Origin: an uncultured bacterium
GTDB taxonomy: Bacteria; Verrucomicrobiota; Verrucomicrobiia; CAIQCK01
Reading direction: 5' to 3'
DNA: 61,750 nt
Assembly: GCA_903870275.1 (NCBI GenBank)
Contig: CAIQCK010000070.1
Coordinates: 1 to 61,750 of the forward strand
In this document: positions 1 through 8,870 of the stretch, piece by piece
How the letters are laid out: the number at the start of each line of letters is the position of its first letter
How positions within the stretch are numbered: position 1 is the first letter of the stretch
The notes under the pieces: model-generated
Database searches by the model: none
What the model was told of the DNA's origin: nothing
What the model saw: the letters and a program-made list of their open reading frames with translations, nothing else
Translations under genes and position numbers: made by a program

Positions 1-12
1 CGGCAATAGAAA

Positions 13-113
13 TCACTGCGCTAGCGCAGTGAAAAACCAGCCAAAAACGCATGTTTTTGGGAGAGCAAAACATGCGTTTTCCAATGACTGCGCTAGCACT
101 GCGCTAGCGCAGT
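13..113. repeat. Cluster of palindromes upstream of the first gene
   Basis: A perfect 20-bp palindrome built on actgcgctagcgcagt lies at 13-32, and its 16-bp core recurs at 98-113, preceded by a truncated copy at 87-97. Between them a perfect 14-bp inverted repeat (44-57 against 67-80, 9-nt spacer) can form a stable hairpin. The symmetric layout suggests either the terminator region of a gene left of the window or an intergenic repetitive palindromic element. No coding sequence is seen in bases 1-256. Confidence 0.6.
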
Positions 114-256
114 CCTCGGAAAGCTCTATTCGGAGGAAAAACGGGGAACGGCAGCCTCGGTTTTTGTCTTTTAGTTTCCACACAAGACGCTAGACTGCGT
201 GTCCAATGCGCCACCGTGGAGGGGCGCAGACGATTCTGGAAACGAGAAACCAATTT

Positions 257-1681
257 ATGAAACAAGAATCCTTCCGCCTCACCCGCCGCTGTTTCTTCAA
301 ACGCATGGCCATGACTGGCGCGGCCTTTACCATCGTGCCCGGCTCGGTGCTCGGCCTGCGCGGCCAGACCACGCCGAACAACAAGCTCAACATCGCCGGC
401 ATCGGCATTGGCGGGCAGGGTGGGCATGACATCTCCAAGATCGTGGAGGATTGCCCGGGCGAGAACATTGTGGCGTTGTGCGACGTGAACGACGCGCACG
501 CGGCGCACATGTACAAGAAGTTTCCCGAAGCCAAGGTATTCAAGGACTATCGGAAGATGCTCGACGAGATGAAGGGGATTGACGCCATCGTTGTCGGCAC
601 GCCGGACCACCATCATGCCTTTGCCTCGATGGAAGGACTGCGGCGCGGCAAGCACGTGTATTGCGAGAAACCGCTGACGCACTCGGTCTGGGAGGCGCGG
701 GTGGTGGCCGAGGCTGCGCGCAAGGCGAAGGTGACTACCCAGATGGGCAACCAGGGTGCCGGTTCGGAGGAAACCCGGCGGTTGTGCGAACTGATCTGGG
801 CGGGCGCCATCGGCAAGGTGCGCGAGGTGCACATCTGGACGGACCGTCCGTCAAAAGGTCTTCTTCACGAATACTGGCCGCAGGGTGTCGAGCGGCCCAA
901 GGAAAAGCCGCCGGTTCCGGCAACGCTCGAGTGGAACCTCTGGCTCGGCCCCGCACCGGAGCGGCCGTATAACCCCGCCTACCTGCCGTTTAAGTGGCGC
1001 GGCTGGTGGGATTTTGGGACCGGCGCGCTCGGCGACATCGGCTGCCACGCGATGGACCCGGTGTTTCGCGCGCTCAAGCTCGGCGCGCCGGAGAGCGTCG
1101 AGGCGGTCTCCACGCGCGTGAACGCGGAGACATATCCGCTTGGCTCGATGGTCACGTATCATTTCCCCGGGCGCTCGGCGAAAATCCAGGCGAACAACCC
1201 GCATGTGGCCGGCCTCACCGGCAAGAGCGCGGGCGCGGTGGAAATGCCGCCGGTGAAGCTGGTCTGGTATGACGGCGGGTTGCGGCCGGCGCGGCCGGAC
1301 AGCGTGCCCGACGGCATCCAGATGGGCGACAACGGCCGGCTGATCATCGGCGACGACGGCATCATGCTGGGCAGCTACATCTACCCGGAAGCGCGCCGGC
1401 ACGAGTTCTTCGAGACGCCAAAGAGCATCCCGCGCGTCAAAAGCCATTATGCCGACTGGATCGAGGCGTGCAAGGCTGGCAAGAAGTCCGGCGCGGACTT
1501 TGATTGGGCTGGCCCGCTGGCCGAGGCGGTGCTGCTCGGCAACGTGCCGTTGCGCATGCAACTCCGTGAGAAACTGACCCTGCACAAACTCCTATGGGAT
1601 CCGGTGGAAATGAGCTTCACCAACCTGGAGGAGGCCGACGCCTACATCCGCCGCGAGTATCGCCAGGGGTGGACGCTGTGA
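257..1681 (+). CDS. Tat-exported Gfo/Idh/MocA family oxidoreductase
   Basis: Likely NAD(P)-dependent sugar or polyol dehydrogenase of 474 residues, acting in the periplasm with a cofactor bound before export. A twin-arginine signal is visible (TRRCFFKR, residues 9-16, then a hydrophobic stretch to about residue 34). The Rossmann fold begins near residue 45 with the glycine-rich loop GIGIGGQGG, and the family's catalytic-lysine motif EKP is at about 137-139. The C-terminal half has the usual beta-sheet domain of the family (WWDFGTGALGDIGCHAMD). I chose the ATG at 257 because it puts the Tat motif close to the N terminus; an upstream in-frame start at 206 adds 17 unlikely residues. Such Tat-borne members are very common in Verrucomicrobiota and Planctomycetes. 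The substrate cannot be read from the sequence. Confidence 0.9.
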   Translation: MKQESFRLTRRCFFKRMAMTGAAFTIVPGSVLGLRGQTTPNNKLNIAGIGIGGQGGHDISKIVEDCPGENIVALCDVNDAHAAHMYKKFPEAKVFKDYRKMLDEMKGIDAIVVGTPDHHHAFASMEGLRRGKHVYCEKPLTHSVWEARVVAEAARKAKVTTQMGNQGAGSEETRRLCELIWAGAIGKVREVHIWTDRPSKGLLHEYWPQGVERPKEKPPVPATLEWNLWLGPAPERPYNPAYLPFKWRGWWDFGTGALGDIGCHAMDPVFRALKLGAPESVEAVSTRVNAETYPLGSMVTYHFPGRSAKIQANNPHVAGLTGKSAGAVEMPPVKLVWYDGGLRPARPDSVPDGIQMGDNGRLIIGDDGIMLGSYIYPEARRHEFFETPKSIPRVKSHYADWIEACKAGKKSGADFDWAGPLAEAVLLGNVPLRMQLREKLTLHKLLWDPVEMSFTNLEEADAYIRREYRQGWTL

Positions 1682-1709
1682 AGTAGTGCAGCCAACGGCT
1701 CTCGCCTGA

Positions 1710-2183
1710 TTAACGCGGCGTGTTTGGAACCCAATGATAAACTTGGTGATCTAAATAGTCCATGTTCTCGAAATAACGCACTTTAACTTGCTGAGGGCCT
1801 CGTTCCGTCAAGCACCAACATATTGAAGTCGGAAAAGCGATAATATCTAGAATGCCAAACGACAAACCAACTCCTAGTGCAGCTGAGTCTACTAGTCCCT
1901 GGTCAAAGAAGGGGCCATTCAGTATGTATGTATCCTCCAAGGTGCCTGTTGTGGAGTTCGTGCTAACGCACACTGGTTCTCCAAGTTTCGCATGAATTTG
2001 ATCGCGGCTGACGCCCCTGTTGAACTCGTCCTGATAGCGACCCGCGAACCGATATACAAGAGCTGAACATCCCAGCGTCATTACAGTGCTTAAGACGGCC
2101 AAGCAACGTGTGAATACTATGATCCAGGGCATGCCGGCAACACGACTGATTTCATCAAGAACACTGCGTGGATAATTCTTCAT
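1710..2183 (-). CDS. Small membrane or lipoprotein with BamE-like segment, function unknown
   Basis: A 157-residue protein, convergent with the oxidoreductase. Residues ~20-45 form one hydrophobic segment ending in TLGCSALV, which could be a weak lipobox or a membrane anchor. The following GVSRDQIHAKLGEP resembles the short motif shared by SmpA/BamE-like small lipoproteins, and a second hydrophobic segment lies near residues 105-125. Base composition is lower in G+C than the neighbours, which may mean recent acquisition. I do not recognise a specific family; the BamE likeness rests on one short motif. Confidence 0.55.
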   Translation of the reverse strand: MKNYPRSVLDEISRVAGMPWIIVFTRCLAVLSTVMTLGCSALVYRFAGRYQDEFNRGVSRDQIHAKLGEPVCVSTNSTTGTLEDTYILNGPFFDQGLVDSAALGVGLSFGILDIIAFPTSICWCLTERGPQQVKVRYFENMDYLDHQVYHWVPNTPR

Positions 2184-2308
2184 AGCTCGTCGTCACCTTT
2201 CTAGCGGCCCGTATTCCGGCCCTGTGAGCAAGGCGCGCCGACTGTGCGTTTATAACGCCGAGATTTGCGGGGAGAGTTATCATCGCCGCCTTGGGGAAGT
2301 GGCCTGCA

Positions 2309-2488
2309 TTATCCATTCGACACGTCCAACACTTCGACGTTGTTCCAAACAGAGCAGGTGATCCGTGGGTCGGTTGCGGGCCAATTGCGAAGGACGCTTT
2401 TCCGCACGTCGCCTTGGACGAGAACGAGGTTGTCGTTGTATGCGAGCAGGCTGCTGCCGTTGTAGAAGACGACGGCGGTTGACGGTCG
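2309..2488 (-). pseudogene. Protein-like C-terminal fragment with no start, directly behind the alpha-galactosidase stop
   Basis: After the TAA of the alpha-galactosidase gene the same frame stays open for 59 further codons and reads like real protein (for example NGSSLLAYNDNLVLVQGDV and ITCSVWNNVEVLDVSNG). There is no in-frame ATG or GTG near its beginning and no other family evidence. It may be the tail of a decayed or truncated gene, or an extension lost through a new stop codon. Bases 2184-2308 hold nothing I can identify. Confidence 0.35.
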
Positions 2489-4456
2489 TTATTTCACCCG
2501 CACCAAGACAACCCCGTGCCGCGGGACAGTGGCTGTGAACTGGCCGTCGAACTTGCCGAGGTTTTTCTGCCGCCAGAGGTCGCGGACGATGTGTTTGCCC
2601 GTCACGCCGAGGTCAGTCCACTTGGCGGTGATGACTTCCTTGGTTTCGCCACGGTTGCAGAGGCCGACGGCTTTGCTGCCGTCCTCCATGTTCTTGACCA
2701 TGAGGAAGGTATCGTCGGTCAGCTTTACGACCTGCGCTGATTCGCCGAGCGGGTCCTGATCCACCTCGATGACTTCGGGGTTGCAGAGGACGTTGAGGGT
2801 GAAGGCGTCGAGTTGGCTCATGTCGCCGCTGTAGAAAAGCGGCGAGGCCATCAGGCACCAGAGCGACATGAAGGAATACTGTTCGCTGGCCGTGAGCGGG
2901 CAGGGCTTGGGCGCGCCCTCGGAGCTTGCGTCGCCGACATAGCCTATCTGGATGTAGTCGGGATCGTTCCACGCGCCGGGCTTGGACCACGCGCGGTGCT
3001 CGGCGTTCTTGAGCGCCACGGGGAAAATGCGGTTTAACTCCGCGCCCAAGTCGTTGGCCGTGCGCCAGCTATGGCCGCCAATCTCCGCGCCCCATTCCCA
3101 GACATCGCCCATGCCGTATTGGCAAAGGTTGAAGACGACATCGCGCGGCAGCTTTTTCAAAATGCCGCCCATCAGCGCGTAGGGCTTTTTCATCATGTCG
3201 AGGCTCTTGTCGCCGGCCGCAACCTTGCTGTAGGAGCACCAGTCGTATTTCAGAAAATCGAAGCCCCATTCCGCGAACTGCTTCGCGTCCTGTTCCTCGT
3301 GCTGGTAAGCGCCGCAAAAACCGCCGCAAGTCAGCGGACCGGGCGACGTGTAGATGCCGGCCTTGAGACCCTTGGCGTGGATGTAGTCGGTCATCGCGCG
3401 CATGTTGGGGAAATATTTGTTCGGGATGATGTTGCCGCCGTCGTCGCGGAACGGACCGATGCGGAGCGGGTCGGGCGTGCGTTTGGCGTCTGGCGTCGCA
3501 TTCATCCAGCAATCGTCAATGTTTACATAGCTGTAGCCGACATCGGCCATGCCGGTCCTGACCATCACGTCGGCAGCCTCGCGCATCATCACATCGGAGA
3601 CGCGATTATAATGGGCATACCAGTGGTTCCAACCCATGGACGGCGTGAGCGCCAGCGTGTCGCCGCTGACGATCTTGAACTCGCGCGTCGCCTGGCCGTG
3701 CCCGTTCTTCGCGTGCAGTGTCAGCGTGTGCGTGCCGCGAGCGGGCGCAGCGCCGGTGATGATGCCGGTGGCGGCGTCGAGTTGGAGACTCGACGGCAAA
3801 CCGTCGGCGGCAAACCGGATTGGCCGCTCGCCGGTCGTCGGGATGCGGTAGATGAACGGGTGGTCCGGACGGCAGCCATAGACTTTCGGGCCGTTGATGC
3901 GCGGCGCGCTCGGCGGCTTCGGCGTGAGGATGACCTTCTTTTCGGCCGGCGCGTTGACCGTGCAGGGTTTTGCGCCGGCGACGATGAAGCTCGCGTCAGC
4001 CCAGTCGGCGTGGTCGAAGGTGTTGCTTTCGGCGACGTGGTCCACCTTCAGCAGTAACGAATGCACGCCTTTAAGGTTGAGGTCCACGCGCTTCGACGGC
4101 TCGCCGCGTTTCATCGTGCCGGAGATCCAGAGTTTTTTGCCGTCACCAATGATCGAGAAGATGGCGGACGCGGCTTCATTGGGCGCGGCGTCATCCACAC
4201 CGACGGAGGCGGAGAACTTTTGAACGCGACCGTCGAGTTCCAACCAGAGTGTGCTCAGCGCGCGAGTGCCGATGCCGTGCTCGAATTTCTGGCCGGCGAT
4301 GGAGAGCGGCTTGCCGACGAACGATTTGTCGGTCTGCGGTTTTCCCCATCCCTCGAAATGCAGATGGCCAAGGTCGAGCGAGGTGAGGGGAACGGTTTCC
4401 GCGGCCGGGCATGCGGAGACGGCGGCGAGAACGAAAGCGAGAAGAATCGGTTTCAT
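2489..4456 (-). CDS. Secreted alpha-galactosidase, GH27, with NPCBM and Ig-like domains
   Basis: A 655-residue exported glycosidase that should release alpha-galactose (or alpha-N-acetylgalactosamine) from oligosaccharides or glycoproteins. It has a Sec signal (residues 1-19), then an NPCBM carbohydrate-binding domain (~22-160, with FEHGIGTRALS), then a putative Ig (He_PIG) domain (~185-270), then a GH27 barrel beginning at TPSMGWNHWYAHYN. The nucleophile is Asp405 in LKYDWCSY; the acid/base Asp is probably in SWRTANDLG. A C-terminal beta-sandwich ends the protein. It diverges from the 4544 gene with an 87-bp gap. The host-glycan or plant-polymer target fits the deoxy-sugar catabolism encoded nearby, but that link is inferred. 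Confidence 0.93.
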   Translation of the reverse strand: MKPILLAFVLAAVSACPAAETVPLTSLDLGHLHFEGWGKPQTDKSFVGKPLSIAGQKFEHGIGTRALSTLWLELDGRVQKFSASVGVDDAAPNEAASAIFSIIGDGKKLWISGTMKRGEPSKRVDLNLKGVHSLLLKVDHVAESNTFDHADWADASFIVAGAKPCTVNAPAEKKVILTPKPPSAPRINGPKVYGCRPDHPFIYRIPTTGERPIRFAADGLPSSLQLDAATGIITGAAPARGTHTLTLHAKNGHGQATREFKIVSGDTLALTPSMGWNHWYAHYNRVSDVMMREAADVMVRTGMADVGYSYVNIDDCWMNATPDAKRTPDPLRIGPFRDDGGNIIPNKYFPNMRAMTDYIHAKGLKAGIYTSPGPLTCGGFCGAYQHEEQDAKQFAEWGFDFLKYDWCSYSKVAAGDKSLDMMKKPYALMGGILKKLPRDVVFNLCQYGMGDVWEWGAEIGGHSWRTANDLGAELNRIFPVALKNAEHRAWSKPGAWNDPDYIQIGYVGDASSEGAPKPCPLTASEQYSFMSLWCLMASPLFYSGDMSQLDAFTLNVLCNPEVIEVDQDPLGESAQVVKLTDDTFLMVKNMEDGSKAVGLCNRGETKEVITAKWTDLGVTGKHIVRDLWRQKNLGKFDGQFTATVPRHGVVLVRVK

Positions 4457-4543
4457 GGACGCATTCTATGCGGGGCGCGGCGGAATGACACGGGAAAAAC
4501 TCTGGCATTGCGCGATGGGGCGGCACGGCTAATATAAACGGCG

Positions 4544-5146
4544 ATGGAAAAACAACGGATACTGCCGCAATGGATTGTCGTGCGGCTCGGCAACGACATG
4601 AACTGGTGGGTGGAAAAGGCCAGCGACGAGATTTTCTGGCCGCGCGAGGGATTGAGCGTGCTCGATCCGCGCCAGTTTCGCGACGTGGTGGAGCGGTTGG
4701 AGAAATACACTTCCGTCGGGTTCCGCCGCGGCACATTGGCGAGGGCCTTTGCCTTGTACATCGTGCAGTCTGAAATGGGGGATGGCCAGTTGCGGCTGAA
4801 ACTCGCGCAGAAGGGTGAGGACTCCGACGGAAAGTTCTTTGCGCTCCCTTCGTTCGTGGACGAGGAGGATAGCGGGTATCGCGATTTTGTGGATCAACTG
4901 ATCGAAATGCGTGTCAAGCTGGTCAACAAGACGCACCATTACGTTCACGCCGTGGAGGACCTGGATTTGGAGGAGGAATTGCAGGCGAAGCTCAATGACC
5001 GCTATTTTGAGGCGGCCAATCTCCACAGCTACGACGAGATCAACGAAATTCTCAATTGGGCGCCCGCGGACTGGGAGGACAGGGGCGAGGAAACTGCAGC
5101 GCCCCCGGTCGTGGCAGAAGACGAGGAAGAGGACGAATCGGCCTAA
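4544..5146 (+). CDS. Conserved-looking cytoplasmic protein, function unknown
   Basis: A 200-residue protein with no signal peptide or membrane segment. The N-terminal half is mixed alpha/beta (LPQWIVVRLGNDMNWWVEK). The last 25 residues are strongly acidic (DEEEDESA at the end), like many small verrucomicrobial accessory proteins. Its stop overlaps by four bases the stop of the convergent DeoR-type regulator. I recognise no family. Confidence 0.75.
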   Translation: MEKQRILPQWIVVRLGNDMNWWVEKASDEIFWPREGLSVLDPRQFRDVVERLEKYTSVGFRRGTLARAFALYIVQSEMGDGQLRLKLAQKGEDSDGKFFALPSFVDEEDSGYRDFVDQLIEMRVKLVNKTHHYVHAVEDLDLEEELQAKLNDRYFEAANLHSYDEINEILNWAPADWEDRGEETAAPPVVAEDEEEDESA

Positions 5147-5901
5147 CGAGCGACAATGACTTCGATGCGGTGCTTTTGCAGCATCGCAATCTGGTCGCGC
5201 GGCGTTCCCTTGTCGGTCACGACGGTATGAATTTTCTCCAGCGGCGCGGCGAAGGAAATCGCGCGCCGGTTGAACTTCGTATGATCCAGGCAGAGGATGA
5301 CGCGGCTGGCGGCCGCCATCATTTTCTGCTGCACCGCCACGATCAGGTTGTTGGAGTTGGTGATGCCTTCGGCGGTGATGCCGCCGGCGCTCATGATGGC
5401 AACGTCGGCGTGAATCTTCGAAAACATTTCCTCCGCGAGCGGCCCCAACAGCACGCCGATGCGCGGGAAGATGAAGCCGCCGCACATGATGATTTCCGCC
5501 ACGCTGGAATTGCTGAACTGGTCGGCGACCGGGAGCGAATTGGTGATGATCTGGATGCGCTTGCCGCCGAGATGCTTCGCGACGTGGTAGGTGGTGGTGC
5601 CGCCATCAATGATGACCGACATGCCGTTCTCCACAAAGGCGGCGGTGGCGCGGCCGATCACATCCTTCTCGTCCGCCTGGCGCGTGTCGCGGACCACGAA
5701 GTTCAATTCGTCGGTCTTGTGCTCCACGGCCATCGCGCCGCCGTGGGTGCGGGTGAGGACGCCTTTGGCGGCCAACTGGTCGAGGTCGCGGCGGATGGTG
5801 GATTCTGACGCGTTCAGGTCGCGGGCAAGGGTGGCGAGGTCGAGAAACTCATGCTGGCCGAGCAGATCTTCAATGCGGCGGATTCGTTCGGGCGCTTTCA
5901 C
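5143..5901 (-). CDS. DeoR family transcriptional regulator of the microcompartment operon
   Basis: Sugar-responsive repressor of about 252 residues, divergent from the microcompartment genes and presumably their local regulator. The N-terminal helix-turn-helix reads ERIRRIEDLLGQHEF...ASESTIRRDLDQL, with the typical DeoR wing TRTHGGA. The C-terminal half is a DeoR sensor domain (IIDGGTTTYHVAKHLGG and VVTDKGTP), which in this family binds a phosphorylated sugar intermediate. I prefer the GTG at 5901, which gives the usual DeoR N terminus and leaves the operon promoter free. An ATG at 5976 would add 25 atypical residues across that promoter. PVM microcompartment loci typically carry a DeoR regulator. 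Confidence 0.9.
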   Translation of the reverse strand: MKAPERIRRIEDLLGQHEFLDLATLARDLNASESTIRRDLDQLAAKGVLTRTHGGAMAVEHKTDELNFVVRDTRQADEKDVIGRATAAFVENGMSVIIDGGTTTYHVAKHLGGKRIQIITNSLPVADQFSNSSVAEIIMCGGFIFPRIGVLLGPLAEEMFSKIHADVAIMSAGGITAEGITNSNNLIVAVQQKMMAAASRVILCLDHTKFNRRAISFAAPLEKIHTVVTDKGTPRDQIAMLQKHRIEVIVAR

Positions 5902-5943
5902 GGCCAAAATCTGGCAGTTTTTGAAAATAATTGCAAGAAATTG

Positions 5944-5972
5944 TTGACAGATTCTGGAAAATTCGATATTAA
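5944..5972 (+). promoter_or_regulatory. Sigma70-type promoter of the microcompartment operon
   Basis: TTGACA at 5944-5949 and TATTAA at 5967-5972 are separated by 17 bp, and the pduL ATG is at 6016. Around it the element tggaa recurs (near 5955, 5987 and 6006) with A+T-rich flanks, which could be operator half-sites for the divergent DeoR regulator. Read by eye only. Confidence 0.55.
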
Positions 5973-6015
5973 TCATGCTCGGTTTTGGAAGATATTGATT
6001 GAATTTGGAATAGCC

Positions 6016-6687
6016 ATGAGTGCGCTTCAAATCCAGCGGTCCACGGTCGAGCAAATCGTGCGCGAGGCGGTTTACGCCCGGTACCGTCCGACGGCGCCGG
6101 TGCCTAAAACGCCGCCGAATCCGTTGGTAGTCAACGTGAGCGCGCGGCATTGCCATCTGACCCAGGAGGCGGTGGAGGCGTTGTTCGGCAAGGGGGCGCA
6201 ACTCAAGCCGATGAAGATGCTCTATCAGGAAGGCCAGTATGCCGCCGAGCAGATGGTGACGCTCATCGGCCCGCGCAGCCGTATCATTTCCAACCTGCGC
6301 ATTCTCGGCCCCTGTCGCACGCTGAACCAGGTGGAACTGGCGTACACGGATTCCATCATGCTCGGTTTCGACATCCCGGTGCGGATGAGCGGCAACATCA
6401 AGGACACGCCGGGCTGCATGTTGATGGGGCCGAAGGGATTTTTCGAGGTGGAGGAGGGCGTGATCCGCGCGTTGCGGCACGTGCACATGAATCTGGACGA
6501 CGCGGGACATTACGGCGTCAAGCATGGTGACAAGATGAAGCTGCGCATCGGCGGCGATTGCGGCGCGGCTTTTGAGAATTTGGTCGTCCGCGTGGACAAG
6601 GCGTTCAAGCTCGAGGTGCACATCGACACCGACGAGGGAAACGCCTGCGGCCTGCGGCCGGACAGCAAAGTGGAGTTATTGAAGTAG
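6016..6687 (+). CDS. pduL: PduL-type phosphate propanoyl/acyltransferase
   Basis: Converts an acyl-CoA made by the aldehyde dehydrogenase to acyl phosphate and recycles CoA inside the microcompartment. The product has 223 residues. Residues 1-24 form a probable amphipathic encapsulation helix (MSALQIQRSTVEQIVREAVY), followed by a Pro-rich linker. The PduL zinc histidines are visible in VSARHCHL (H45, H47) and in RHVHMN near residue 155, and the second half repeats the PduL fold (LGPCRTLNQVELAYTD). The frame is open upstream of 6016, but the ATG at 6016 fits the helix and lies downstream of the promoter. First gene of the operon. Confidence 0.95.
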   Translation: MSALQIQRSTVEQIVREAVYARYRPTAPVPKTPPNPLVVNVSARHCHLTQEAVEALFGKGAQLKPMKMLYQEGQYAAEQMVTLIGPRSRIISNLRILGPCRTLNQVELAYTDSIMLGFDIPVRMSGNIKDTPGCMLMGPKGFFEVEEGVIRALRHVHMNLDDAGHYGVKHGDKMKLRIGGDCGAAFENLVVRVDKAFKLEVHIDTDEGNACGLRPDSKVELLK

Positions 6688-6727
6688 GACGGCTCTGTAG
6701 GCCGCCCGAGGAAACGATAGGAACAAC

Positions 6728-6997
6728 ATGAACGAAGGTATCGGAATCATAGAAACAAAAGGTTACGTCGGCGCGGTGGAGGCCAGCGACGCGGCGGTGA
6801 AGGCCGCCAACGTCTCGCTGATCAAGACCATCCAGATCGGCGGCGGCTACGTCACCGTCCTCTTGAAGGGCGATGTCGGCAGCGTCAAGGCCGCGGTGGA
6901 CGCGGGTTCGGCGGCGGCGGGCAAGGTCGGCGAACTGGTCGCCAGCCACGTCATCCCGCGCCCCAGCCCGGAACTGTTGAAGTCATTCATTGGTTAA
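6728..6997 (+). CDS. BMC-H shell hexamer protein 1
   Basis: An 89-residue single-BMC-domain protein that forms hexagonal shell tiles. It starts with the family signature GIGIIETKGYVGAVEASDAAVKAANV. The pore loop reads QIGGGYVTV, with Gly where the two paralogues downstream and the classical PduA type have Ser (GSG). The C-terminal ASHVIPRPSPEL is typical. It lies 40 bp behind pduL and 12 bp before the next shell gene. The pore change suggests different metabolite selectivity; this is inference. Confidence 0.97.
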   Translation: MNEGIGIIETKGYVGAVEASDAAVKAANVSLIKTIQIGGGYVTVLLKGDVGSVKAAVDAGSAAAGKVGELVASHVIPRPSPELLKSFIG

Positions 6998-7009
6998 GGA
7001 GAAACGCAC

Positions 7010-7291
7010 ATGGCATTGCAAGCAATTGGCATGATTGAAACAAAGGGCCTCACGGCGTTGCTCGAGGGATGCGACGCGGCGTTGAAGGCCGCCAACGTCC
7101 AGCTCACCGGCTGGGAAAAAGTCGGTTCGGGTCTGGTCACGGCATTCTTCAAGGGCGACGTGGCAGCGGTGAAAGCCGCTGTGGACGCCGGCGCGGCTGC
7201 GGCCGCCCAGGTGGGCGAGGTCGTCAGCGTGCACGTCATTCCGCGCCCGCACGAAGAGTTGTCCGGTCTCGGCAAGTGGTTCGGCGCGTAA
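7010..7291 (+). CDS. BMC-H shell hexamer protein 2
   Basis: A 93-residue BMC-H paralogue with [20 protein letters not shown], pore loop [11 protein letters not shown] and end [13 protein letters not shown] Shine-Dalgarno-like aaggaga is a few bases upstream. Together with the first and third copies it should make the shell facets. Its sequence is closer to copy 3 than to copy 1. Confidence 0.97.
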   Translation: MALQAIGMIETKGLTALLEGCDAALKAANVQLTGWEKVGSGLVTAFFKGDVAAVKAAVDAGAAAAAQVGEVVSVHVIPRPHEELSGLGKWFGA

Positions 7292-7366
7292 ACGCTGCAG
7301 AGCGTTGAACGTGAAGCGTGGAGCGTTTGGGCTGGTCCCGATCACGCGTCACTCGGCACTCATCAC

Positions 7367-8488
7367 GTGAAGATCCTTATCGCCAACATCGGCTCGACCT
7401 CCTTCAAGTATCGTCTGCTCGACATGACGACGGAGGCGACGCTGGCCAAGGGCGGCTTCGAGCGTGTCACCGACTACGGTGACGCGATCGAGAAGGCGCT
7501 TGCCGAAATGAAGGCCAGCGGCGCGCTGACGCGGTTGGAGGACCTGGCGGCGGTCGGTTTCAAGACCATACTGGCCAGGAACGTCCTCGGCTGCGCCGAG
7601 CTGACGGAGGACGTGCTGAAGGCGATGGAGGAAATGAACGAGGTGGCACCGTCGCACAACCCGCCCTACATCGCCGGCGTCCGGAAGTTTCGCGAGAAAA
7701 TGCCGCGCACGCCGATGGTGGGTTTGTTCGAGACGGCGTGGTGGATCAATGCCCCCGAAGCGGCGAAGCGTTACGCCGTGCCGGAGCAGTGGGCCGAGTG
7801 GGGCGTGCGGCGTTATGGATTCCATGGCGCCAGCCATCGCTACATTGCCGAGCGCGTTGCAAAACTGCTCGGTGGCGACAACCTCCGCGTGATCTCGTGT
7901 CACTTGGGCGGCAGCAATAGCGTGGGCGCCGCTCACGGCGGCCGCGGCGTCGGCAACTCGCTGGGCATGAGCCCGCAGTCCGGCCTGCCGCACAACAACC
8001 GTGTGGGCGAGTTGGATTCGTTTGCGATTCCGTTCCTGATGAAGACGCACGGGCTGACGATTGACCAGATCGAGCGCTCGATGAACAAGGAAGGCGGTTT
8101 GCTCGGCATCAGCGGTGTCTCGAACGACGTGCGCGACATTGTGGCCGCCGCCGACCAGGGCAACGCGCGGGCGAAGCTGGCGCTGGAGGTGTTCGCGCAT
8201 GACATCCGGCATTGGATCGGGGCTTTCCTGGTCCAACTCAATGGCGCGGACGCCATTGTGTTCACGGCGGGCATTGGCGAAAACAACCCGCGGTTGCGAG
8301 AGATGGTTTGCGCCAACCTGGATTGGTTCGGCGTCCGGCTCGATTCGGCGAAGAACGCGGCACATCCGCGAGGGCAGGAGACAGTCATCAGCGCGACGGA
8401 TTCGCGCGTGAAGATCATGGTCGTGCCGACAAACGAGGAAATTGTCGTGGCACGAGAAGTAAAGAAACTTTTGGAAAACAGGAAGTAG
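7367..8488 (+). CDS. Acetate/propionate kinase family enzyme
   Basis: Uses acyl phosphate from PduL (acetyl, propionyl or, in this type of locus, probably lactyl phosphate) to make ATP and the free acid. The 373-residue product shows ASKHA-fold kinase motifs: N-terminal [26 protein letters not shown] near the middle, [11 protein letters not shown] and the adenosine-binding [16 protein letters not shown] and FTAGIGEN deviate slightly from the FHGTSH and FTGGIGEN of standard AckA, as is common for microcompartment-linked copies. The start is GTG. No encapsulation helix is seen, so it may act at or outside the shell. The 75 bp before it contain pentamer-like intergenic repeats. Confidence 0.92.
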   Translation: MKILIANIGSTSFKYRLLDMTTEATLAKGGFERVTDYGDAIEKALAEMKASGALTRLEDLAAVGFKTILARNVLGCAELTEDVLKAMEEMNEVAPSHNPPYIAGVRKFREKMPRTPMVGLFETAWWINAPEAAKRYAVPEQWAEWGVRRYGFHGASHRYIAERVAKLLGGDNLRVISCHLGGSNSVGAAHGGRGVGNSLGMSPQSGLPHNNRVGELDSFAIPFLMKTHGLTIDQIERSMNKEGGLLGISGVSNDVRDIVAAADQGNARAKLALEVFAHDIRHWIGAFLVQLNGADAIVFTAGIGENNPRLREMVCANLDWFGVRLDSAKNAAHPRGQETVISATDSRVKIMVVPTNEEIVVAREVKKLLENRK

Positions 8489-8514
8489 CAGAAAGTCAGA
8501 ACAGGAGAACGAAC

Positions 8515-8805
8515 ATGGCAGATGCAATTGGAATGATTGAAACCAAGGGCTTGGTGGCGCTCGTCGAGGCGACGGACGCAATGCTCAAGGCCGCCAACGT
8601 CAAACTCGTCGGCATGGAAAAGGTCGGCAGCGGCCTCGTGACCGCCGTCGTCGTGGGCGATGTGGCTGCCGTCAAGGCGGCGACCGACGCCGGCGCACAG
8701 GCGGCCAAGGCGATCGGCCAGGTCGTCAGCGTCCACGTCATTGCCCGTCCGCACGAGGAAACCTGCGTGGTGCTGCCGAAACTTGCGGCGCCATCGAAGA
8801 AGTAA
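8515..8805 (+). CDS. BMC-H shell hexamer protein 3
   Basis: A 96-residue BMC-H paralogue ([20 protein letters not shown]), pore loop [11 protein letters not shown], with a longer C-terminal tail ending KLAAPSKK. A ribosome binding site aggaga is about 7 bp before the ATG. The frame is open upstream through the kinase gene, but 8515 is the only start that gives the family N terminus. Confidence 0.97.
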   Translation: MADAIGMIETKGLVALVEATDAMLKAANVKLVGMEKVGSGLVTAVVVGDVAAVKAATDAGAQAAKAIGQVVSVHVIARPHEETCVVLPKLAAPSKK

Positions 8806-8870
8806 AACGTAATGCATAACGAGTAATCCGTAAGGCAGAACTTGCGCATTGCGCGTTAGCACGGAGGCCT

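Noticed and set aside
5902..6621. Long upstream extension of the DeoR regulator frame (to 6621) and the ATG at 5976
   Set aside because: The extension is antisense to pduL and low in protein character; the ATG at 5976 would cover the operon promoter and adds residues not typical for DeoR.
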